Shown piece after piece: positions 9,385 through 18,558 of a DNA stretch of 33,495 nt (position 1 is its first letter; every line of letters starts with the position of its first letter). Source of the DNA: an uncultured Flavobacteriales bacterium (GTDB lineage: Bacteria > Bacteroidota > Bacteroidia > Flavobacteriales_D > Parvicellaceae). Where the stretch lies: contig CAMZKF010000327.1 in NCBI GenBank assembly GCA_947311095.1, forward strand, positions 1-33,495. The letters run 5' to 3'. Made by a program: the position numbers and the translations under genes. Under the pieces are notes generated by a model. It had not been told where the DNA came from, searched no databases, and saw nothing but the letters and a program-made list of their open reading frames with translations.

Positions 9385-9430
9385 AAAAAAAATGTGTTAT
9401 TGTTTTTAAAGAATGATAGCACATTTTTTT
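9385..9430 (+). terminator. Rho-independent terminator after pspA
   Basis: AAAAAAATGTGTTAT...ATAGCACATTTTTTT: 9-bp stem with one wobble plus T run. Confidence 0.75.
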
Positions 9431-9466
9431 GTTTATTGAGGGGGGTATTTTCTAATATTTTAGTGG

Positions 9467-9474
9467 TATGTTTG
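9467..9474 (+). promoter_or_regulatory. Candidate -7 element upstream of LuxR-type regulator
   Basis: TATGTTTG fits TAnnTTTG, about 42 nt before the ATG at 9517. Confidence 0.4.
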
Positions 9475-9516
9475 TATCGTAATAAGTTTGAGTAATGTAG
9501 CAATTTAAATAAAATT

Positions 9517-10260
9517 ATGAAGTATCCATTACATGAAGTTTTTTCGAAGTTTAATAATACCATTTCTACTTCTGGATTACAAAAAATAAAAGAATCGATT
9601 GATGTTTTCATGAAATTTGAAAAAGTAGATTTTGTATCTGTAATTGCGGCACAAAACAAAGATATGTTTGCTTATGAAAAAAATATTAACCTTGATTTTG
9701 GAGGGAAAAAAGAAGCGAGTGAAACAATAGCAAAATCGTTATTATCAAATCAGGTGAAATTGGTTAAAAAGGTAGATGAAAAACTAATAGAATTTCTACT
9801 TCATCATAAAATTAAACCATTTGAATTGCAATTTACATTAGTGTTTAATGTCGAATTAATAGAAGGAGACGTAAGAACAATCATGCGAAAAATAACGCTA
9901 GTAAAAACAGATGAATTTGATAATCCTGAATACGTATTAGTTACTTTTTTAGATGTAACAAATACCTCAAAATCTAACTCAGTAAAGAGTGATGTTCGTT
10001 ATGAAAGCACTTCCAATAACTTAAAAGATGAAGTGGAACAATTTAGAAAAAACCTCTCATCTATATTGAGTAAAAAAAGCTTGTTGACCAAAAGAGAAAT
10101 AGAGATATTAAAGGTGGTAGCTCTTGGCAAAACAAGCGAAGAAGTTGCAATAGAACTAAATATAACTAAATCAACCGTAGATACTCATCGGCAAAATATG
10201 TTAAGAAAGTACGATGTTTCGAATACATTTGAACTGCTTCAAAAATGTAATTTAGATTAA
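9517..10260 (+). CDS. LuxR-type transcriptional regulator with PAS-like N-terminal region
   Basis: C-terminal LTKREIEILKVVALGKTSEEVAIELNITKSTVDTHRQNMLRKYDVSNTFELLQ is a LuxR/GerE HTH. Confidence 0.9.
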   Translation: MKYPLHEVFSKFNNTISTSGLQKIKESIDVFMKFEKVDFVSVIAAQNKDMFAYEKNINLDFGGKKEASETIAKSLLSNQVKLVKKVDEKLIEFLLHHKIKPFELQFTLVFNVELIEGDVRTIMRKITLVKTDEFDNPEYVLVTFLDVTNTSKSNSVKSDVRYESTSNNLKDEVEQFRKNLSSILSKKSLLTKREIEILKVVALGKTSEEVAIELNITKSTVDTHRQNMLRKYDVSNTFELLQKCNLD

Positions 10261-10273
10261 AATAAGTTTATCT

Positions 10274-10300
10274 AGTAAAATAAAGTTTTACTGTTTTTTT
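10274..10300 (+). terminator. Terminator after the LuxR-type gene
   Basis: AGTAAAA-TAAAG-TTTTACT followed by GTTTTTTT. Confidence 0.7.
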
Positions 10301-10359
10301 ATTTGAGTATATAAAAACTAATTGTATTGAGTTTATTTCGACTATGTAGAGTTAATTAT

Positions 10360-10367
10360 TACATTTG
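10360..10367 (+). promoter_or_regulatory. Candidate -7 element of the glycan cluster
   Basis: TACATTTG matches TAnnTTTG; no good -33 element at ideal spacing. Confidence 0.4.
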
Positions 10368-10421
10368 TAGTCTTATTCGTTTATAAAAACCAACAACGAT
10401 AGAGATAAGGTAATTATACAA

Positions 10422-11522
10422 GTGAAAATAGAACACTTAAAACATATAAAAGGATTAAATACAATTAGAGCAATTGCCGCCTTAGGTGTATTGGTGCACC
10501 ATGTAGAATTATACAAGCATAGAGATGGAATAAGTTCTTTATTTAGAAATGTTTACTTCTCTACATTAATAGAAACATTAGGGGCTAGTATGGTACACTT
10601 GTTTTTTGTTTTAAGTGGTTTTTTAATTACCTATTTATTATTATTAGAACAAAAAAAAAACGGTTCAATCAGTATCAAACAGTTTTATTTTCGTAGAGTT
10701 TTTAGAATTTGGCCGTTGTATTTTGTTATCCTGTTTATTTCGTTTGCTATTATACCTTATTTTATTTATGGAAGTTCATTTTTTGATAATTCAACACATT
10801 ACTATCACTTAATTAATACAAGTAATTATTCTCAAGCTTTTCCGTTGTATTTTTTATTTCTTTCAAACTTAGCTCTTAGTAAAGGATTAATTATAGTGGG
10901 AGCTTCGCAGTCTTGGAGCGTAAGTGTAGAAGAACAATTTTATTTAATCTGGCCTTGGATATTTTTTATTTTTAGAAAGCATCTAGCTTTAGTTTTAAGT
11001 GCTTTTATAATTTTGAAGGTTTTTCTAGTTAAATTATCTATTTCATATCTATCCATACTAGGAGTACTTCCTTTAGAATATATGTGTTTAGGAGCTTTAG
11101 TTGGCTATATAGCATTTCAACAACCTAAAAGTATTGTTTGGATATTTAAATTAAAATATAGTTTTTATTTTTCATTAGTAATCGCTTTAATCGTTTTGTT
11201 TTTTAAATTTCAACTCATTCAAGGAAGTTTTTTCGCAATACTTATAGGAATTATTTATTTTAATCAAACTAGAATTAAAGATGTGAAAATTTTTAATTTT
11301 TTAGGAAGTATTTCTTACGGAATTTACATGTATCACCCAATTATGATGTATTTTAGTTTCGAAATAGTTAATCGTTATATTGACGCTTCTTTAAATTTAG
11401 GATTTTATAATATTGCAGTATATTTATTAGTGTTATTGTCAACAGTATTGATTAGTCAACTTTCTTATGCTTATATTGAAAGTCCAATTCTTAAATTAAA
11501 AAATAAATTTAACAGGATATGA
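10422..11522 (+). CDS. Membrane acyltransferase, acyltransferase-3 (OafA/YrhL-like)
   Basis: GTG start; LNTIRAIAALGVLVHHVELY...FFVLSGFLITYLLL...FRRVFRIWPLYFVIL...SWSVSVEEQFYLIWPWI. Confidence 0.93.
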   Translation: MKIEHLKHIKGLNTIRAIAALGVLVHHVELYKHRDGISSLFRNVYFSTLIETLGASMVHLFFVLSGFLITYLLLLEQKKNGSISIKQFYFRRVFRIWPLYFVILFISFAIIPYFIYGSSFFDNSTHYYHLINTSNYSQAFPLYFLFLSNLALSKGLIIVGASQSWSVSVEEQFYLIWPWIFFIFRKHLALVLSAFIILKVFLVKLSISYLSILGVLPLEYMCLGALVGYIAFQQPKSIVWIFKLKYSFYFSLVIALIVLFFKFQLIQGSFFAILIGIIYFNQTRIKDVKIFNFLGSISYGIYMYHPIMMYFSFEIVNRYIDASLNLGFYNIAVYLLVLLSTVLISQLSYAYIESPILKLKNKFNRI

Positions 11523-13276
11523 ATTTTAAATTAAAAAACATTTCAACTAAAATAAGTAACCTTTACGATAAGAAAATAGACAGTATAGGCTTAGCTGTTT
11601 TTAGAATATTGTATGGAATAGTATTGTTAATGGAAGCGATACACCTTTTCTATTTTAGACATTTAACATTTGATTATGTCCCTTATTTAGAAAAGGCAGA
11701 AATAGATTTTTCAATCCCTATTTTGTTGTGGATGGTTTCTATTATTCTAATCATATTTGGAGCATTTACTCGTTTTGCTACTATTTTGAACTATTTGCTC
11801 ACGGTAATTATAATAGGAACGATGAAGACATTTGAATACCATGTTTTTTATACCTATTTGGGTTTAAATTTTCTTTTAATTTTCTTGCCAATATCACAAC
11901 AGCTATCTTTAGATCGTTCATTTTTAAAGCTAAAATATTCATCTGCTCGATTTCAATATAATCCCCCAACAAAGGTTTCTCAATTGTATTATTTTTTTCC
12001 GCTAGTGATGGGAATTGCATTTGTTTATTTTGATTCTATTTTTTATAAATTCACATCGCCTCTTTGGTTAAATGGTCTTGGAATGTGGAAGCCTGCAAAT
12101 TTACCAATGATATCTCACTTTGATTTATCTTTTTTATCACAAACAGAATTTTTAATTAAAGGTTTAGGTTTCTTAACTCTTATATTTGAGTTAGTTTTTA
12201 TTTTCTTTTTTTGGAATAAAAAATTTAGAATACCTTTATTAATAATCGGAGTAGGCTTGCATTTAGGTATCTTAATTGAATTTCCAATTCCTTTTTTTGC
12301 TTTAAGTGTAATAGGTCTTTATAGTTTATTAGTCCCAATTAGATTTTGGAGATTTTTTAAAATCAAAAAAAGAGATTCAAGTCTTCTGTTTTATTACGAT
12401 GCCGAATGTCCTTTATGTATAAGAACTAAAATAACAATAGAACACTTAGATGTCTTTAAAAAAATAGAATTTAAGTCAGTACAATATTATGCAAAAGATG
12501 AGGTAGCATTGAAAAACATAAATGAAGAAGAATTATATAACGATATTTATAGTGTCGATAAAAAAGGTATAGTTAGAAAAGGTATAGCTACTTATATTGC
12601 AGTTTTTAAACGAATTTGGTACATCGCTCCATTGGGATACTTGTTGCAGTTTCCAGGTATATATACTCTTGCTAAAAGAATATATGCCTATGTTGCAAAA
12701 AACAGAACAACAGAACGATGTACAGATGATAATTGTTCTTATTCAATACCTGTATTACCAGAAGATCAAAATAATATTAAAATACTACAGAATTTAAATT
12801 TAGGACAAATTAAAAAATATGGAGTATTATTTGTGTTTGGAGTATTATTTTTATTTAATACGTTTAGCGTTATAGATACTTTTGTTTCAAGGGCTCCCTT
12901 TATAAATAAAACAATTGTTTCAAAGGTAGTTCATACACTATATAATCCTATAAGGCTATTTAATCATACTTTTTTTGGTATAACAAAACACGGCGTATTT
13001 ATGGACGGTCACTTTAATGGATATAACCACATTGTATCTGTTTACTATGTAGATAAAAACGAAAATAAAGTAAGATTACCAATCATTACAGAAGAAGGGC
13101 TTCCCGATTATTACAATTATGGAGCAAATTGGGTTAAGTGGACTTTTAGGGTTGTTGGCACTCGTATAAATGAAAAAACATTAAGTAAAGGACTCCGAAG
13201 GTTTTCTGCTTTTTGGGCACACAAACACAATATAGATTTAACAGATGCTAAATTTATAATCAAAGAAAAAAAATAG
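11519..13276 (+). CDS. HTTM-domain membrane protein fused to a DCC (DUF393) thioredoxin-like domain; apparent C-terminal frame break
   Basis: N-terminal multi-TM HTTM-like region; SLLFYYDAECPLCIRTKITIEHLD is DCC-like. A -1 shift at A8 (13266-13273) extends the protein to a stop at 13402-13404. Confidence 0.82.
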   Translation: MNFKLKNISTKISNLYDKKIDSIGLAVFRILYGIVLLMEAIHLFYFRHLTFDYVPYLEKAEIDFSIPILLWMVSIILIIFGAFTRFATILNYLLTVIIIGTMKTFEYHVFYTYLGLNFLLIFLPISQQLSLDRSFLKLKYSSARFQYNPPTKVSQLYYFFPLVMGIAFVYFDSIFYKFTSPLWLNGLGMWKPANLPMISHFDLSFLSQTEFLIKGLGFLTLIFELVFIFFFWNKKFRIPLLIIGVGLHLGILIEFPIPFFALSVIGLYSLLVPIRFWRFFKIKKRDSSLLFYYDAECPLCIRTKITIEHLDVFKKIEFKSVQYYAKDEVALKNINEEELYNDIYSVDKKGIVRKGIATYIAVFKRIWYIAPLGYLLQFPGIYTLAKRIYAYVAKNRTTERCTDDNCSYSIPVLPEDQNNIKILQNLNLGQIKKYGVLFVFGVLFLFNTFSVIDTFVSRAPFINKTIVSKVVHTLYNPIRLFNHTFFGITKHGVFMDGHFNGYNHIVSVYYVDKNENKVRLPIITEEGLPDYYNYGANWVKWTFRVVGTRINEKTLSKGLRRFSAFWAHKHNIDLTDAKFIIKEKK

Positions 13277-13409
13277 ATTCGGTATCGGATTGGGAAAAAG
13301 ATTATTATAAAAAACAAATAGCTAAACCATGGGTTTATGGGGGTTATTTTGAATGGAAAGATAACGAGTTTTCTGCTCATTTAAAAGATATAGAAGCTAT
13401 ATAATAAGT

Positions 13410-14267
13410 ATGATAGAATTGAATAATAAAGCAACTCAACTAGTAATAGGAGCAAATAGCTTTTTAGGGAAAGAAATATGTAAACAACTTAGTTTAAAAT
13501 CTTATTCTGTTACAGGTGTTTATAATAAAAATAAGAATAACTTTATAAATAATATTGATTATATATCAATATTGGAAATGTTTGAATCAGATAAAACTTA
13601 TGATGTAGTATATATAGTAAGTGCTTATATACCTAATAAGGGGGATTTAAATGTTGAAGAAAGATTGAAAAAAGTTAATGTAGAGTTAGTAAGAAATATT
13701 TGTAATAAATATGCTAATGCTAAAATTATTTATTGTTCAAGCGTCTCTGTATACGAAGGCTCAGAAGGGGTTATTAAAGAAAATAGTAAAATAAACCCAA
13801 TCTCATTGTATGCTAAATCTAAAATTTTAGGTGAGAATTTGGTAAAAGAAAACAAAAAATATGCTATTGTAAGAATTTCATCGATGTTTGGTTTAAATAT
13901 GAAGGAAATGACATTTTTACCAATAATAATTAAACAAGCTATAAACAAGAAAACAATTAAATTACTAGGAGATGGTAGTCGTCTTCAAAATTATATTTCA
14001 GTAAAAGATGTAGCTATTTTTTTGATTGAGTCAAGTAAACATCATAATAATTTATATTTAGCAACCAATATTAAAAGTTTTTCGAATTTTGAAATAGCAA
14101 AAAAAATTCAATCAGACATTGAGGGAGTTAGAATTGTTTTTTCAGGAATTGATAATTCAAAATCATTTATATATGATAATACTTTTAGTAGGAAACAACT
14201 AAAAATAAAAGAATATCATAACTTTACACAATCTTTAAAAGAATTAATAAAATGGCTAAAAAAATAA
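13410..14267 (+). CDS. NAD-dependent epimerase/dehydratase (SDR)
   Basis: TQLVIGANSFLGKEICKQLSLKSYSVTGVYN; IIYCSSVSVYEGSEGVI...YAKSKILGENLV (YxxxK). Confidence 0.88.
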   Translation: MIELNNKATQLVIGANSFLGKEICKQLSLKSYSVTGVYNKNKNNFINNIDYISILEMFESDKTYDVVYIVSAYIPNKGDLNVEERLKKVNVELVRNICNKYANAKIIYCSSVSVYEGSEGVIKENSKINPISLYAKSKILGENLVKENKKYAIVRISSMFGLNMKEMTFLPIIIKQAINKKTIKLLGDGSRLQNYISVKDVAIFLIESSKHHNNLYLATNIKSFSNFEIAKKIQSDIEGVRIVFSGIDNSKSFIYDNTFSRKQLKIKEYHNFTQSLKELIKWLKK

Positions 14268-15229
14268 TAGTAACAGGTATTGGCGGTAATGTTGGTCAAG
14301 GAATAATTAGAAATATTAGAAAAACCAATTTTGATATTATTGTAATAGGAACGAATACTGAGAGTTTTTCAGCAGGAAGCCATTTATGTGACTCTTTTTA
14401 TAAAGTTCCTTATGCTTATGATGAAGAGTATATTCCTAAAATAATAAGTATTGTTGAACAGGAAAAAATAGATTTAATTATACCTTCTACCGATTATGAA
14501 GTCTATTATTTATCGCTTTATAAAGATAAAATACCTTGTAAAATAGTAGTTTCTGAAAAAGAAACAGCAGCTATTTATTTAGATAAGTATTTAACGTTTA
14601 AACATTTGAATGAAAACAATATACCATTTTCTTCATCCGTTTTACCCTCTGAATATAAGAATGAATTTGATGAAATTATCTTAAAACCAAGAAAAGGAAG
14701 AGGCTCTAGAGGACTTCAAATTAATCCAAAATCAGTAAAGGGCTATTCAGATGAAGAATACATGGTTCAAAAATTACACAAAGGAGTTGAGATAACAACA
14801 GCTTTTTATGTAGATAAAAACAATAATCTTCATGGTTTTATAACGTTAGATAGAATTTTAGAGAATGGAACAACAACACATTGTAAAGTTGTAACTCAAT
14901 ATGATTCAAAAATTAGAATTATTTTAGAAGATTTGATTAAAGTGTCAAATATTCGAGGTTCTGCAAATATTCAATCCATAGTAAATGAAAAAGGAGAAAT
15001 TAAACCATTTGAAATAAATTGTAGAATATCTGGAACAAATTCGATTAGGGCAAATTTTGGATTTGAAGATGTTAACTACACAATAGAAGAGTGGCTATAT
15101 GATCTTAAACCAACTTCTCCTAAAATCATAAACGGAATAGCGACAAGAATACTTATGGATGTTATATATAAAGGAGCAACAGATTTTTCAAAATTAAAAG
15201 ATAATTCAACAAAACCTTATATTTATTAA
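14252..15229 (+). CDS. ATP-grasp protein with PylC/CarB-like architecture
   Basis: KKIIVTGIGGNVGQGIIRNIRKT N-terminus; ILKPRKGRGSRGLQ and IKPFEINCRISGTNSIRANFGFEDVNYTIEEWLY. Confidence 0.85.
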   Translation: MAKKIIVTGIGGNVGQGIIRNIRKTNFDIIVIGTNTESFSAGSHLCDSFYKVPYAYDEEYIPKIISIVEQEKIDLIIPSTDYEVYYLSLYKDKIPCKIVVSEKETAAIYLDKYLTFKHLNENNIPFSSSVLPSEYKNEFDEIILKPRKGRGSRGLQINPKSVKGYSDEEYMVQKLHKGVEITTAFYVDKNNNLHGFITLDRILENGTTTHCKVVTQYDSKIRIILEDLIKVSNIRGSANIQSIVNEKGEIKPFEINCRISGTNSIRANFGFEDVNYTIEEWLYDLKPTSPKIINGIATRILMDVIYKGATDFSKLKDNSTKPYIY

Positions 15230-15231
15230 TT

Positions 15232-15864
15232 ATGATAGAATATATATTGTTTGATGCAGCAAATACTCTAATTTATAAACCCAGTTTATGGATTAAAATG
15301 GATGAAGTTTTAAAAAAAAATGGTTATCATATTAGCTTAAAAGAATTAAAATTTAAACACAAAATATTGAGTGAATTTATCAAATTTCCCGATGTTACGA
15401 ATGAAGAATTTTATAATTTATTTAATAAGGAATTATTAAACTCTTTGGGTATTATCGAATCAGAAAAGTTATTACATGATATTTTTCATAATTGTAAATA
15501 TTTAGATTGGAAAGCTTTTGACGATACAAGGAATATTCCTAATTATGACTGCGAGGTAGGAGTCTTATCTAATTTTAATTTAAACTTGACATCTATACTA
15601 AATCAGACTTTACCAAGTGTTAAATTTAAACATGTATTTATTTCTGAAAAAGAAAAAGTTGCTAAGCCAAATTTGTTGTTTTTTGAAAAAGCAATAGATA
15701 AAATAGGATTACCTCCTCAAAAAATACTTTATATTGGAGATTCATTAAAATTAGATATTATTCCAGCATTAAAAATGGGACTAAATGTGAAATTGATTGA
15801 TAGAGACAATGTATATCTTAGTTCAAAATATAGATTAGACACCCTTCAAAATATTAAATTATGA
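15232..15864 (+). CDS. HAD-family hydrolase
   Basis: IEYILFDAANTLIYKP (atypical motif I with DAA), VGVLSNFN, EKVAKPNLLFFEKA, ILYIGDSLKLDIIPALKMG. Confidence 0.87.
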   Translation: MIEYILFDAANTLIYKPSLWIKMDEVLKKNGYHISLKELKFKHKILSEFIKFPDVTNEEFYNLFNKELLNSLGIIESEKLLHDIFHNCKYLDWKAFDDTRNIPNYDCEVGVLSNFNLNLTSILNQTLPSVKFKHVFISEKEKVAKPNLLFFEKAIDKIGLPPQKILYIGDSLKLDIIPALKMGLNVKLIDRDNVYLSSKYRLDTLQNIKL

Positions 15865-16796
15865 CGTATTTATCTTTAGTTATCCCTGTTTATTTTGAAG
15901 AAGATGTCATATCTCATTCAATAGAAGAATTGACAAAGGAATTAGTTAAATTGAATCTATCTTATGAAGTAATTTTTATCGATGACGGAAGTAAAGATAA
16001 TACAGTTCCAATTATTAAAAAGTATGCTAAAATAGACCCTTCTATAAAGTTAATTGAATTATCATATAATCATGGAAAACAAGCTGCACTTACAGCAGGT
16101 ATCAATTATTCTAGTGGTGATTTAATCATTTACATGGATCCTGATTTACAAGACCCTCCGTCAGAAATTAAACGGATGATAGCAGAAATTAATAAAGGAT
16201 ACGATTTAGTTTTTGGGGTAAGAAAAGAGAAAAAAGATTCTATTATGAATAAGTTATTTTCTAAAATATTCTGGGGAACGCTAAATAAATTTACAGGATT
16301 AGAATTACCTGTAGGGTTAGCTGTAATGAGAATATTTAATCGGAAATTTGCTAATAAATTTTTAGAATACAATGAACAAAATAGGTTTATTGAAGGTGTT
16401 TTTATGCATATCGGCATGAAGAGATCTACAATAGAGATTGAGCAAAGAGAACGATTTGCAGGTGTTAGTAAATTTACTTTTAAAAAGAAAATGAACTTAG
16501 CTTTTAATGCTATATTTGATTTTTCAGAATTACCTTTAAAATTAGCTGTTAAATTTGGATTGACACTTTCTTTTTTGGGGCTTGTATCGCTTTTTTTTAT
16601 TGCATTTCTGAAAATATTTTTGATTGATTATCAAGCTGGTTGGGCATCTTTAGTAAGTTTAATTATAATGTCAACAGGTTTAAATATATTTTTCATTGGT
16701 ATCTTAGCAATTTATATAGGTAAAATATACAAAGAAGTAAAGCACCGTCCTTTATTTTCCATTATGGAATTAACTAATTTAAAAGAAATAAAATGA
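15861..16796 (+). CDS. GT2 family glycosyltransferase with two C-terminal TM helices (DPM1/GtrB/ArnC-like)
   Basis: LSLVIPVYFEEDVISHSIEEL...VIFIDDGSKDNT...MDPDLQDPPSEI...RFAGVSKFTFKKKMNLAFNAI. Confidence 0.94.
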   Translation: MTYLSLVIPVYFEEDVISHSIEELTKELVKLNLSYEVIFIDDGSKDNTVPIIKKYAKIDPSIKLIELSYNHGKQAALTAGINYSSGDLIIYMDPDLQDPPSEIKRMIAEINKGYDLVFGVRKEKKDSIMNKLFSKIFWGTLNKFTGLELPVGLAVMRIFNRKFANKFLEYNEQNRFIEGVFMHIGMKRSTIEIEQRERFAGVSKFTFKKKMNLAFNAIFDFSELPLKLAVKFGLTLSFLGLVSLFFIAFLKIFLIDYQAGWASLVSLIIMSTGLNIFFIGILAIYIGKIYKEVKHRPLFSIMELTNLKEIK

Positions 16797-17425
16797 AAAG
16801 AGTAGCAATTATAGGTTCAGGAGACTTGGGGCAGTTAATAGCTTATCATTGTGAAAATGATAAACAAGCAAAAGTAGTTGGCTTTTTTGATGATTTTAAA
16901 ACTAAAAATGAAATCATTGGAACACTTCCTGTTTTAGGGGGAGTAAAAGATATTGAGTCTGTTTTTTTAGCATCTAAATTTGATGAATTAGTTATTGCTA
17001 TAGGTTATCATTATTTCGATTTTCGACAACAAATATTTGAAGAGTTTAAAAATAAAATACCTTTTGCTAAATTAATTCATTCTTCATGTTACATTGACGA
17101 CTCTTGTGAAATAGGCGAAGGTGTTTGTTTATTGCCAGGGTCAGTACTAGATAGGAATGTAAAAATTAAGTCCAATGTTTTAATAAATGTAGCTTGTACA
17201 ATTGCCCATGATTCTGAAATAGAAGAGCATTCGTTTTTATCCCCTAGAGTAGCTATTGCTGGTTTTTCTTTTGTTGGTAAGTGTTGTAATATAGGGATTA
17301 ATTCCACAATAATCGATAATATAACAATAACAGATAACGTTCAAACAGGAGGAGGTTCTGTTGTAATTAAAAACATCGAAAAATCAGGCGTTTATGTCGG
17401 TAATCCTGTAAGAAAAATTAAATAA
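16793..17425 (+). CDS. NeuD/PglD-like sugar O/N-acyltransferase
   Basis: N-terminal KRVAIIGSGDLGQLIAYHC then left-handed beta-helix-like hexapeptides (IGEGVCLLPGSVLDRNVKIKSNVLINVACTIAHDSEIEEHSFLSP). Confidence 0.9.
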   Translation: MKRVAIIGSGDLGQLIAYHCENDKQAKVVGFFDDFKTKNEIIGTLPVLGGVKDIESVFLASKFDELVIAIGYHYFDFRQQIFEEFKNKIPFAKLIHSSCYIDDSCEIGEGVCLLPGSVLDRNVKIKSNVLINVACTIAHDSEIEEHSFLSPRVAIAGFSFVGKCCNIGINSTIIDNITITDNVQTGGGSVVIKNIEKSGVYVGNPVRKIK

Positions 17426-17428
17426 ATT

Positions 17429-18553
17429 ATGATTTCATTCAACAAACCACACCTAACAGGTAAAGAAACGCATTACATTTACAAAGCTGTACAATCGCTA
17501 CACCTTTCGGGAAATGGAATGTTTACCAAGAAAAGCCATCAATTTTTTGAAGAAAAATACGGGTTCAAAAAATGTTTATTAACCTCTAGTTGTACCGATG
17601 CCTTAGAAATGTCTTCTATTTTAATTGGAATAGAACCAGGTGATGAGGTTATTATGCCTGCTTACACATTTGTAAGTACTGCAAACGCTTTTGTTTTGCG
17701 AGGAGCAAATATTGTTTTTGCTGATAGTTTGCCCAATCATCCCAATATAGACGTGTCAAAAATAGAAGCGTTGATAACCGAAAAGACCAAAGCAATAGTC
17801 CCTGTGCATTATGCTGGTATGGCTTGCGAAATGGACGAAATAATGCGTTTAGCCGAAAAGTATAATTTATATGTAGTCGAAGATGCTGCTCAAGCCGTAG
17901 ATTCTTTTTATAAAGGAAAACCATTGGGAAGCATAGGACATTTAGCAACTTTCTCGTTTCACGAAACCAAAAATATAATTAGTGGAGAAGGCGGAATGTT
18001 GGTTGTTAATGACCAAAAACTAAGCGATAGAGCCGAAATTATTTGGGAAAAAGGAACAAATCGTTCTGCATTTTTTAGAGGAGAAGTCAACAAGTACGGT
18101 TGGGTTGATGTAGGTTCATCTTATTTGCCATCCGAAGTTGTAGCAGCATTTTTATACGCTCAGTTAGAAAATCTAGACGACATTCAAAATCGTAGAAAAT
18201 ACATTTGGAACACCTATTACAAAGGCTTAAAAAAACTAGAAGAAAAAGGAAAACTAAAACTTCCTATTGTTCCAGATGGAGCAACCAACAACGCACATAT
18301 GTTTTATGTGATATGCAATTCTTACGAAGAAAGAACCGCATTGATTCGTTATTTAAAAGAAAAAGAAATAATGTCTGTTTTTCATTATTTGAGCTTACAC
18401 AAAAGTCCTTTTTACGAAAACAAACACGACGGTCGAGAATTAGTTATGTCCGATTTTTATGAACATCATTTGTTACGATTACCTTTCTTTTACGACATTA
18501 CGGAAGAAGAATTGACAAAGGTCATCGTCGAAATCAATAAATTTTTTGCTTAA
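17429..18553 (+). CDS. DegT/DnrJ/EryC1 aminotransferase, WecE/RffA-like
   Basis: SSCTDALEMSSILIGIEPGDEVIMPAYTFVSTANAFVLRGA...VVEDAAQAVDSFYKGKPLGSIGHLATFSFHETKNI. Confidence 0.94.
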   Translation: MISFNKPHLTGKETHYIYKAVQSLHLSGNGMFTKKSHQFFEEKYGFKKCLLTSSCTDALEMSSILIGIEPGDEVIMPAYTFVSTANAFVLRGANIVFADSLPNHPNIDVSKIEALITEKTKAIVPVHYAGMACEMDEIMRLAEKYNLYVVEDAAQAVDSFYKGKPLGSIGHLATFSFHETKNIISGEGGMLVVNDQKLSDRAEIIWEKGTNRSAFFRGEVNKYGWVDVGSSYLPSEVVAAFLYAQLENLDDIQNRRKYIWNTYYKGLKKLEEKGKLKLPIVPDGATNNAHMFYVICNSYEERTALIRYLKEKEIMSVFHYLSLHKSPFYENKHDGRELVMSDFYEHHLLRLPFFYDITEEELTKVIVEINKFFA

Positions 18554-18558
18554 AAAAA

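Noticed and set aside
12597-12797. 66-aa plus-strand ORF
   Set aside because: Out-of-frame ORF inside the HTTM-DCC gene; no domain.
13117-13380. 87-aa minus-strand ORF over the HTTM-DCC 3' end
   Set aside because: Antisense to the coding frame and its -1 extension, which explain the sequence better.
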